NCBI GenBank assembly: GCA_041600735.1
Contig: JBFIJN010000001.1
Location: 1-64,000 of the forward strand
DNA from: Paraliomyxa sp041600735
Lineage (GTDB): Bacteria > Myxococcota_A > Polyangia > Nannocystales > Nannocystaceae
Direction of reading: 5' to 3'
Length of the DNA: 64,000 nucleotides
Part shown: piece after piece, positions 51,919 to 59,312 of the stretch
Layout: each line of letters starts with the position of its first letter
How positions within the stretch are numbered: the first letter of the stretch is position 1
Position numbers and translations under genes: made by a program
The notes under the pieces: generated by a model
Databases searched by the model: none
What the model saw: only the letters and a program-made list of their open reading frames with translations
What the model was told of the DNA's origin: nothing

Positions 51919-53544
51919 ATGGAGGCCGCCAAGCAACGCGCGCTCGAGGAGTGCACCGCGGAGCTCGGCCGTGAGATTCCCGAGGCCGCGCTGCTGCTCG
52001 ACAAGCTGCGGCGAGCCGGTCTGCGCCTCCAACGAACGGAGCCGGATGGCGCGCGCTCGCCCTCTGGCAAGCGCACATGGTTGCTGTATGTAGAGCCACC
52101 GGTGGCACTTCGCGAGCGCTTCGACCTCGCCCCCGAGCTCCTGCTCGTGCTCTCTCCCTGGTCGCGGACCCAAGCTCGCAACGTCAATGCCGCCGAGAGG
52201 GCCCTGGCTCGTGACCACCGGCTCGATCGCGGAGTCGTGCTCCACGTCTCCCCGGATCACAACGCGCGGCGTCAGCTGTCGCAGGCGGTCGTCAACACGG
52301 GTCGCCTCTACATCATGCTGACCTTCGACGAGGTGCTCGCGGCCGGCGATCCCGAGCGATGGTTCGGCCGCGTCCTGGGCGAAGACATCGCCCAGTCGGA
52401 CCTCTTTGCTTCGGGCCGACCCGTCACTGGCTGGGACTTCGTGGGCCGCGAACAGGAGCTTCGCTCGCTCCGCGGCCGGCTCCTCGATGGACGGCCCGTC
52501 GGGCTCTTCGGCCTGCGGAAGATCGGGAAGACCTCGATGCTGCTCGGTCTACGCGATCAGCTGCTGCACGACGCGACGGGCGACGAGGCGGTCGTTCATG
52601 CCGTGCCCATCCACGTCGACATGCTGGCGGTGAGCTTTGGCGAGACCAACGTCGATGGAATCCTGAGGCTCGTGCTGGAGTCGACGCTCGAGGCGATCGC
52701 TGCCCTCCGTATCGAGCCGGGCTCCATCGGCCTTCGGGGTGCCCAGGAGGCCGACCCCCTCGAGGGTCGAGCGCTGCGTGAGCGCGTTGCGTTGGTCTTC
52801 AAGGGCCTGATCGGCTGGGCTCGTGACCAGCCCGCTCGGCCGATCGTGTTGTTGCTGATCGACGAATACGAGCGCCTCCTAGGTGCCGGTCGCATGCCGG
52901 TGGACGATGGCCTGGATTTCCTCGACTTCATCCGTGGTCTGGTGCAGCAACACACCGGAGCGTTCAACTTCCTCGTCGCAGGCCTGGATCGTCGATGCGC
53001 GGCGCAGCCGCGCTACGATGGCCGGCAGAACCCACTGTTCGGCTTCTTGGTCGATGTCTACCTCGCGGGCCTCCATCGCAGCGACATGAATCGACTGATG
53101 CGAAGGATTGGCCGGAGGCTCGCCCTCGAGCTCGATTCGAGCGCCCTCGACGTGATGTGGTCCGAGACGGGGGGGCACCCCTATCTGGCGCGCGAGTTTG
53201 GCCGGGTGATCGATGCGGCGGTTCCCGTCGCGGACCGACAGCCGGGCCGCAAGCTCGTCGATGCGACGCTCGCCCTCGGCCTGCGCGAGCAGTTTCGCCG
53301 GACCGTCGACAATACGATGCAGGAGATCTGCGCCGCGCTGGGGGACTTGGACGGGCATGCGCCGGCCGTGCTGGCTCGCGCGAGCGAAGTGGGTCTCGCA
53401 GAGATGGCGCCGCAGACGGTCGACCTCCTGCGCCGCCTCGGGATCCTCGCCCCCGCGGGGGAGCAGCAGGTGTTCCGCATTGCCGCTTTCGGAGCGTGGA
53501 TCGAGCACAGCTACGTGGGGCTACCGCTGGTGGCCGATGGATGA
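51919..53544 (+). CDS. STAND-like P-loop ATPase, gene 1 of overlapping pair
   Basis: This 541-residue protein has at 1-165 an unassigned alpha/beta domain (LLVLSPWSRTQARNVNAAER, VVLHVSPDHNARRQLSQAV). Residues 170-350 are a STAND/AAA-type ATPase: FVGREQELRSLRGRLL, Walker A GLRKIGKT at 198-205, and Walker B PIVLLLIDEYERLL. After it comes a winged-helix-like region with MWSETGGHPYLAREFGR, matching the G-G-H-P-Y/F motif typical of such STAND-like ATPases. It ends in a helical region. It has no TPR or WD repeats. The gene overlaps the next, similar ATPase by 8 nt. It may be a sensor or regulator in a conflict or stress system; no direct evidence. Confidence 0.8.
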   Translation: MEAAKQRALEECTAELGREIPEAALLLDKLRRAGLRLQRTEPDGARSPSGKRTWLLYVEPPVALRERFDLAPELLLVLSPWSRTQARNVNAAERALARDHRLDRGVVLHVSPDHNARRQLSQAVVNTGRLYIMLTFDEVLAAGDPERWFGRVLGEDIAQSDLFASGRPVTGWDFVGREQELRSLRGRLLDGRPVGLFGLRKIGKTSMLLGLRDQLLHDATGDEAVVHAVPIHVDMLAVSFGETNVDGILRLVLESTLEAIAALRIEPGSIGLRGAQEADPLEGRALRERVALVFKGLIGWARDQPARPIVLLLIDEYERLLGAGRMPVDDGLDFLDFIRGLVQQHTGAFNFLVAGLDRRCAAQPRYDGRQNPLFGFLVDVYLAGLHRSDMNRLMRRIGRRLALELDSSALDVMWSETGGHPYLAREFGRVIDAAVPVADRQPGRKLVDATLALGLREQFRRTVDNTMQEICAALGDLDGHAPAVLARASEVGLAEMAPQTVDLLRRLGILAPAGEQQVFRIAAFGAWIEHSYVGLPLVADG

Positions 53545-55129
53545 ACCCGCCAATCCCTATCGCCACGATGTTCCGGGCGGTGGGCCATTCGTCGGACGCG
53601 AGCGCGAGCTCAACGAGCTGCGAACGTCCATTCGTGCGGGGCGCAACGCACTGGCGGCCGTCATGGGAGGCCGCGGAATGGGCAAGACCGCGCTCGCAGG
53701 CCAGCTTCGTCAGGCCCTCGCAGCCGATGATCACCTGGTCGTCGAGGTGATCGACCGGGTCGAGCGAGAGCCCGGTGCCTTCGTTCAGCAGCTCGAGCGA
53801 TGTCTCGATGCGTCGATCGATCCTCGTGCCTTCGTGGACACGCTGATGCACGCCGTCCGCGCTCAGCGGGGCCGCCGAGTGGTGCTCCTGCTCGACGAGA
53901 TCGATGGGCTCATCGGCTCCGAGGGTGGCCGTGACTTGCTGGAGAACCTGCGGATCGCCTACGAAAAGCTGGGCGGAGGCTTGGCGGTGGTGGTGTTTGG
54001 CGGCAGCCGGCTGAGAGAGCTGCTGACCAGCGACGTCTCGCCGTTCCTTCGCACGGCTCGCTGGCTCCGCCTCGCGGGCCTCTCGCTGGAGGAGACATCG
54101 ATGCTGGTAAACCGCCCGTTGGGCTTGGGACTCCCGGCGGACGTCGTCGAGCTCTTGTGGGACCAAACGGGGGGGCATCCCTTCGTGCTGCAGGCCATCA
54201 TGGAGCGCTCCATCGACAGAGCGGGAGCTGCCGCGAGCGTCGTCATCGACGAGCTGCCCGCGGCCCTGGAAGGGGTGGTGACGGAGATTCTCGAGCCACG
54301 GCTCTTTCCCATCTGGTGGGACAACCTCACGCCGAGCGGGCAGCAGGCCTATCGGACGCTCCTGGGCATGCGGTACCCGCTCGAGCGAGAGCAATGGGCC
54401 GCGCACCTCGGCAATGGCCCGGATGGCGTCGTCGAGATCCTGGAGTCCACGGGCATCGCCCGAGTCGAGGACGGCCGGCTCCTCGCACGTTCCTCGCTCT
54501 TCTGCGCGTGGGTCACCCGATCTCATCCCTCGTCGATCCCAACGTCTGCCGTCGCCGCACGAGCGAGCGTACCCGCGGGCGCTCTACCCGATGCAAGCGA
54601 CTTCGAGCGCTTCGTGGTCGAGCGAGTTGCTCGCTGGGCACGCAGCGTGGTCGAGCATCCGGCGCCGTTCCTGCGCACGACGGCGGAGCCCGGCAACGCC
54701 GGCTTGGCGCTGGAGCAGAGCTTTCAGCTGGGGCTGTTGCACGCGCTACGCCAGCACGATCTGTTCGTCGAGCCCGAGCCATTGTCTTCGGTGCGAGGTC
54801 GTGTCGACCTCAAGGTCCGACCCGCAAGCGGACTCGACCAGCGCATGTGCATCGAGCTCAAGATCTGGGGGCGCAAGCACAAGACCGTCGTCGACCAACT
54901 GCTCGACTATGTCGTTCCCGGGGACGCGTTTGCGTGCGTCGTCATGATAGACCGGCACGAGCGACCGCTGCGCGACGTGTATCTCGAGGAGTGTATTCCC
55001 CGGGGGGCGGACCTCGTGTGGCAAGACGCCGCCGCTTCCCCGTGCCATCCCGCGCTCGTGACTGGGCACGCCCGCCCCGCGGGAGGCAGACTCCGCATCT
55101 ACCACTTCCTCGTGCAGCTCCCACGGTAG
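53537..55129 (+). CDS. STAND-like ATPase with C-terminal PD-(D/E)XK-like domain
   Basis: This 530-residue protein starts at ATG 53537 inside the end of gene 1. The ATPase has FVGRERELNELRTSIRAG, Walker A GGRGMGKT at 44-51, Walker B RRVVLLLDEIDGLIGSE, and WDQTGGHPFVLQAIMER, the same G-G-H-P motif as gene 1. A winged-helix region follows (LTPSGQQAYRTLLGMRYPLE). The last roughly 130 residues have GRVDLKVRP, then RMCIELKIWGRKHKTVVDQ, with an Asp before E-x-K, the layout of a PD-(D/E)XK nuclease. It could be the effector of the pair. Paralogy with gene 1 is visible by shared motifs. No known defence system can be named with confidence. Confidence 0.8.
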   Translation: MDEPANPYRHDVPGGGPFVGRERELNELRTSIRAGRNALAAVMGGRGMGKTALAGQLRQALAADDHLVVEVIDRVEREPGAFVQQLERCLDASIDPRAFVDTLMHAVRAQRGRRVVLLLDEIDGLIGSEGGRDLLENLRIAYEKLGGGLAVVVFGGSRLRELLTSDVSPFLRTARWLRLAGLSLEETSMLVNRPLGLGLPADVVELLWDQTGGHPFVLQAIMERSIDRAGAAASVVIDELPAALEGVVTEILEPRLFPIWWDNLTPSGQQAYRTLLGMRYPLEREQWAAHLGNGPDGVVEILESTGIARVEDGRLLARSSLFCAWVTRSHPSSIPTSAVAARASVPAGALPDASDFERFVVERVARWARSVVEHPAPFLRTTAEPGNAGLALEQSFQLGLLHALRQHDLFVEPEPLSSVRGRVDLKVRPASGLDQRMCIELKIWGRKHKTVVDQLLDYVVPGDAFACVVMIDRHERPLRDVYLEECIPRGADLVWQDAAASPCHPALVTGHARPAGGRLRIYHFLVQLPR

Positions 55130-55145
55130 GCTCGGGCGCGTCGTC

Positions 55146-56477
55146 TTGGCACTCGAAGATCGCAGCCCGCCTGCCGCAGTCCTCGCCGCACCCCCGGTCG
55201 CCCTGCAGCTGCGGCGCGTGGCCACGATGTGGTGGCCGCTCGCGCTGTCGTGGGCGATGATGGGGATCGAGCAGCCGCTGGTGGGCGCGGCGGTGGCCCG
55301 GCTGCCGGAGCCGGCGGTGCAGCTGGCCGCGTGGGGGAGCTTTGCGTTTCCGGTCGCGCTGGTGGTGGAGGCGCCGGTGATCATGCTGCTGGCCGCGTCG
55401 ACCGAGCTGTCGCGCGACCAGGCCGCGTACCGCTCGCTCTCGCGGGTGGCCCACGGGCTCGGGGCCGCGCTCACGCTGGTGCACCTGCTGATCGTGGCCA
55501 CGCCGCTGTTCTCGTGGCTGGCCGAGCACGTGCTGCAGCTGCCGGAGCCGGTGCGCGAGCCCGCGCGCATGGGGCTGCTGCTGCTGCTGCCGTGGAGCTG
55601 GGCGATCGCCTCGCGCCGCTTCCATCAAGGCGTGCTGATCCGCCACGGCCACTCGCGCGTGGTGGGCTGGGGCACGGGGCTGCGGCTGCTCACCGCCTGC
55701 ACGGTGCTCGGGGTGGGCCTCGCGGTGGGGCGCGGGCCCGGCGTGGTCGTGGGGGCGATGGCGCTCTCGTGCGGCGTGCTCGCCGAGGCGGCCTTTGCTG
55801 CGCTGCGGGTCCAGCGGGTGCGGCGGGCGCTGCCGCTCACCAGCCCGGATCGCCCGCCGCTGCGCGGGCGCGTGTTCTGGCGCTTCTATCTGCCGCTCGC
55901 GATGACGCCGCTGGTCACGCTGGTGATCCTCCCGGTCGGCACCGCCGCGGTGTCGCGCATGCCCGACCCGCTGCCCTCGCTCGCCGTGTGGCCGATGGCC
56001 AACGCGGTCGTGTTCGTGCTGCAGGCGCTGGGGCTCGCGTTCCACGAGGTGGTGGTGGCGCTGGTCGACGAGCCCGGAGCACGTGCGCCCCTGCGTCGCT
56101 TCGCGGTGGGGCTGGGGCTCGGCACCACGCTCGCGCTCGGGCTGCTCGCGCTCCATCCGGTGGCTCACGCGTGGTTCTCGGGCGTGGCGGGCCTGTCGGC
56201 TCCGCTCGCCGCGATGGGGGCGGCCACGCTGTGGATCGCGCTGCCGATCCCCGCCACCCGCGTCGCACAGAGCTGGTACCAGGGCCTCTTGGTCAACGCG
56301 CGTCGCACCCGGGCGATCACGGAGGCGGTGATCGTGTTCGCCGTGGTGTGCGTGAGCGTGATGATGGTGGGGGTGGAGCGAGCGCAGTGGGTCGGGCTGC
56401 CGGTGGTGCTCGTCGCCTACTCGCTGGGGCGGATCGCCCAGACCCTGTGGTTGGCGCTGCGGGCCCGTGGTCTCTAG
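55146..56477 (+). CDS. MATE/MOP-like multi-pass membrane protein
   Basis: This roughly 443-residue protein has about 12 hydrophobic helices. The first reads WWPLALSWAMMGIEQPLVGA, in which the W-x-x-M-x-x-E-Q-P motif and the 12-span layout resemble MATE/MOP-superfamily transporters or flippases and, in the bacteria, an ANKH-like group. No substrate-specific residues are known. The start TTG 55146 is 13 nt after a TAGGCT hexamer at 55127-55132 that includes the stop codon of the previous gene; later starts (GTG 55218, ATG 55227) are alternatives. It could export drugs, polysaccharide precursors or phosphate compounds; unassigned. Confidence 0.65.
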   Translation: MALEDRSPPAAVLAAPPVALQLRRVATMWWPLALSWAMMGIEQPLVGAAVARLPEPAVQLAAWGSFAFPVALVVEAPVIMLLAASTELSRDQAAYRSLSRVAHGLGAALTLVHLLIVATPLFSWLAEHVLQLPEPVREPARMGLLLLLPWSWAIASRRFHQGVLIRHGHSRVVGWGTGLRLLTACTVLGVGLAVGRGPGVVVGAMALSCGVLAEAAFAALRVQRVRRALPLTSPDRPPLRGRVFWRFYLPLAMTPLVTLVILPVGTAAVSRMPDPLPSLAVWPMANAVVFVLQALGLAFHEVVVALVDEPGARAPLRRFAVGLGLGTTLALGLLALHPVAHAWFSGVAGLSAPLAAMGAATLWIALPIPATRVAQSWYQGLLVNARRTRAITEAVIVFAVVCVSVMMVGVERAQWVGLPVVLVAYSLGRIAQTLWLALRARGL

Positions 56478-56483
56478 CGCTCG

Positions 56484-58580
56484 CTAGCGCTCGCGCGAGA
56501 CGCTGCTGACCTCGAGCGACTCGTCGGGCGCGGAGGTGAACGGCTCGCCGAGCAGCAGTGCACGAGCCTGGGCCACGGCCTCCTGCGGCCCGGCCACCGC
56601 CAGCACGTCGTCGTCGTGGAGCACCTCGCGACCGGTCGGCGCCGCGACGTCGCGGCGCGGGCTGGCGATGGCGAGTACGGTGGCCCCGGTCGCCGCGCGA
56701 AGGTCGAGCTCCGCCAGCGTGCGCCCCACCGCCGGTGCACCATCGCGCAGACGGATCGGGGTCGCGTCGCCAAGGCCGTGCAGGAGCTCTTCGATGAGGG
56801 GCTCGACCTCCTCCTCGAGCTCCCCGCGCCGCAAGATCTCGACCAGCGCCAGCGTGGCCGAGTGCACGTGCTCGCCCAGGGGCCCGCCGCTGCGGCGCAG
56901 CGACAGCACGCTGGGTAACAGCGCCGCGCCGAGCACGACCAGCCCGAGGCCTGGGGGCACGAACGGCTGGGTGAGCGCGGCCACGGCGAGGCCCGCGGCC
57001 AGCAGCGCGGCGAGCTGCAGCCCGAAGCTCATGGCGCGTCGCGAGGTGGTGGTGAGGTCGGCCCGGTCGGTGAGCGCCTTGGGGAACACGGCCAGCCCGA
57101 GCAGCGCGCCGAGGTTCGTCGCCGCGCGCAAGAGGCCGCGCGCGAACGGGAACACGACCACGGCGACCGCGGCCACCAGCAGCCAGCGGGTGAGCGAGAT
57201 CGAGAGCCCGGTGACGGACGCGACCCACGAGGTGCCCGCCTGGAGGCCGAGCGAGGCCGCGATCACGAGCGCCGCCACGGCGGCGGCGTCGAGCGCCAGC
57301 ACGGTGAGCCGGTGCCGGATCTTGCGGCGCAGCGGCGATGTTGCGCCGCCGCCCTCGCGCAGCGCGTCGACCCAGGCCGCGTAGAGGCTGAGGTTGGCGC
57401 GCAGCCGCCGGGGCAGGCGGTGCTCTACCGCCGCGAGCAAGCGCGGGGCCGCGGGGAGCAAGACCGAGGTGGTGAAGGCCGTGATCACGGCGGCGGCCAC
57501 CACCACGGTGAACATGAACGGCGGCACCACGCCCGCGCTCACGCCGATGCCCATGATGATGAAGCCGAACTCGCCGATCTGTCCGAGCGCGAGCCCGGCG
57601 TACCCCGAGCGTCGCAGCACGACGCCGCTCAGCAGTCCGGCACCGGTCACGGTCAGCAGCTGCAATACGACCACGCACATCGCCACGAGCACCGCCGCGC
57701 CCAGGTGCTGCCCGGCGAGGAACGGGTCGACGGTCATGCCCACGGACACGAAGAACACCGCGGCGAACACATCGCGCAGCGGAGCCACGAGCGGCTCGAA
57801 GCGGCGCCGCAGCCCCGCCTCGGCGAGCAGCATGCCGGCCAGAAACGCGCCGAGGGCGGGGGAGTAGCCCAGGTGCTCCATCAGGGCCGCGAGCGCCAGG
57901 CACAGGCCCACCGCGAACACCGTCGAGAGCTCCGCCGAGCGCAGCATCGCGATGCGCCGCCCGAGGCGCGGCACGACCCACAGCCCGAGCGCCACGGCGG
58001 CGATCAGCACGCCGGCGAGGCGGCCGACGGTGCCCGCGAGCGCGGCGGGGGCGAGGCCCGAGCCCGCGGCCACCGCGGTGACCACCGCGATGAGCACGAT
58101 GGCCACGAGGTCTTGGAGCACCAGCACGCCGAGCACGATCGAGCGCACGTCGCTCGGGGGCTGGTGCAGCTCGAACACCTTGGTGACCACCATCGTGCTC
58201 GAGATCGCAATGCTCGCGCCGAGGAAGACGGCCCCCACCGCGTCGAGTCCGAGCGCAACGCCCAGCACGTTGCCCGCCCAGAACAGCCCGCCGATCTGGA
58301 CGGCTGCGGTGAGGCCCGCGAGCGGCAGCACCTGGGCCACGCGCCTCAAGCTGAACTCGAGGCCGACCGCGAACATCACGAGCACGACGCCGAGCTCGGA
58401 CAGCTCCCGCACCCGCGGGCCGTCGGCGAACAGCGGGACCGGAATGTACGGGCCCACGATGAGACCGGCGAGCAAGTAGCCGAGGATCGGGGGTAGACGC
58501 AGGACCCGGAACACCGGACCGGTTAGCGCGGCGACACCCAGCACGATGGCGAGATCCGTGACGAGCGAGGCGTGCTGCAT
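56484..58580 (-). CDS. CPA2-family monovalent cation:proton antiporter (KefB-like)
   Basis: This 698-residue protein has a roughly 12-helix N-terminal transport domain with GYLLAGLIVGPYIP, GVVLVMFAVGLEFSLR, and FLGASIAISSTMVVTKVF, typical of CPA2 K+/Na+:H+ antiporters. A second hydrophobic module (about residues 400-560) has four helices. The C-terminal cytoplasmic tail has a TrkA-C/RCK-C domain (PAVGRTLAELDLRAATGATV, VLHDDDVLAVAG) but I see no NAD-binding TrkA-N part. It probably exports K+ or Na+ in exchange for H+. It is divergent from a TetR regulator, which may repress it. Confidence 0.88.
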   Translation of the reverse strand: MQHASLVTDLAIVLGVAALTGPVFRVLRLPPILGYLLAGLIVGPYIPVPLFADGPRVRELSELGVVLVMFAVGLEFSLRRVAQVLPLAGLTAAVQIGGLFWAGNVLGVALGLDAVGAVFLGASIAISSTMVVTKVFELHQPPSDVRSIVLGVLVLQDLVAIVLIAVVTAVAAGSGLAPAALAGTVGRLAGVLIAAVALGLWVVPRLGRRIAMLRSAELSTVFAVGLCLALAALMEHLGYSPALGAFLAGMLLAEAGLRRRFEPLVAPLRDVFAAVFFVSVGMTVDPFLAGQHLGAAVLVAMCVVVLQLLTVTGAGLLSGVVLRRSGYAGLALGQIGEFGFIIMGIGVSAGVVPPFMFTVVVAAAVITAFTTSVLLPAAPRLLAAVEHRLPRRLRANLSLYAAWVDALREGGGATSPLRRKIRHRLTVLALDAAAVAALVIAASLGLQAGTSWVASVTGLSISLTRWLLVAAVAVVVFPFARGLLRAATNLGALLGLAVFPKALTDRADLTTTSRRAMSFGLQLAALLAAGLAVAALTQPFVPPGLGLVVLGAALLPSVLSLRRSGGPLGEHVHSATLALVEILRRGELEEEVEPLIEELLHGLGDATPIRLRDGAPAVGRTLAELDLRAATGATVLAIASPRRDVAAPTGREVLHDDDVLAVAGPQEAVAQARALLLGEPFTSAPDESLEVSSVSRER

Positions 58581-58631
58581 TGCGGACGGGTCTGCTTAGC
58601 AGAGACCGACCGCAAATGGCACCGCCACATA

Positions 58632-58646
58632 TTGACTAACGTTCAA
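58632..58646. promoter_or_regulatory. TetR-type operator candidate
   Basis: TTGACTAACGTTCAA is a half-perfect dyad (TTGA...TCAA) between the divergent antiporter and tetR genes. TetR operators often have such TTGA-TCAA ends. It lies 10 nt before the tetR start, inside the probable promoter region. Confidence 0.4.
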
Positions 58647-58656
58647 TAGATGGCCG

Positions 58657-59295
58657 ATGCTTCGGCTCGTGACCCGTCTGCGACTGGCGACCGACGAGCG
58701 GCGCGCCCGGCTCCTCGAGCTCGGCGAGGAGCTGTTCTCGCGACACGCCTACGATGCGCTCACGACCGATGTGATCGCCAGCGAGGGTGCGATCTCGAAG
58801 GGCTTGCTGTTCCACTACTTCGGCAGCAAGCGCGGCTTCTACCTGGCCACCATCGAGCACGTGGCGGAGCGGCTGCTGGCGCAGGTGGTGCTCGACCCCT
58901 CGCGGTCGCCGTTCGATGCGGTGCTCGACGCGCTCGACCGCTTCCTCGATTTCGTGCGCGACCACGCCGCAATCTACCGCGCCTTGCTGCGCGGCGGGCT
59001 CGGGGCCGACTCGCAATCGCAGGCGATCGTGGATCGCGTGCGCTGGACGACCGTGCACCGCGTGCTCGCGCTGCTCGACGCCGGCCATCGCGCCGACGCG
59101 GAGGGCCGCATGAGCACGACGGCGGGGCTGCGCCTCTACGGCTGGGTCGGCACCACGGAGGCGCTCAGCCTCGCGTGGATCGACGGCGGGTTGCCCCGTG
59201 ATCGGATTCGCACCCTGATGCTCGAGAGCTTCGCGCCGGTGCTGGCCGCGTGGCCCCGCGATCGCGCCGCGGAGCAGCGGCTGCAATCTTCGTAG
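58657..59295 (+). CDS. TetR-family transcriptional regulator
   Basis: This 212-residue protein has the TetR N-terminal DNA-binding domain: RARLLELGEELFSRHAYDAL, TTDVIASEGAISKGLLFHYF and GSKRGFYLATIEHVAERLL. This contains the helix-turn-helix and the usual L-F-x-Y-F-x-x-K-x-x-x-Y/L. The C-terminal ligand domain is helical with no recognised ligand. It begins 77 nt from the antiporter start and reads away from it, with a palindromic operator candidate between. It probably represses itself and the antiporter gene. Confidence 0.9.
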   Translation: MLRLVTRLRLATDERRARLLELGEELFSRHAYDALTTDVIASEGAISKGLLFHYFGSKRGFYLATIEHVAERLLAQVVLDPSRSPFDAVLDALDRFLDFVRDHAAIYRALLRGGLGADSQSQAIVDRVRWTTVHRVLALLDAGHRADAEGRMSTTAGLRLYGWVGTTEALSLAWIDGGLPRDRIRTLMLESFAPVLAAWPRDRAAEQRLQSS

Positions 59296-59312
59296 GCGCG
59301 GATCCACGACCG

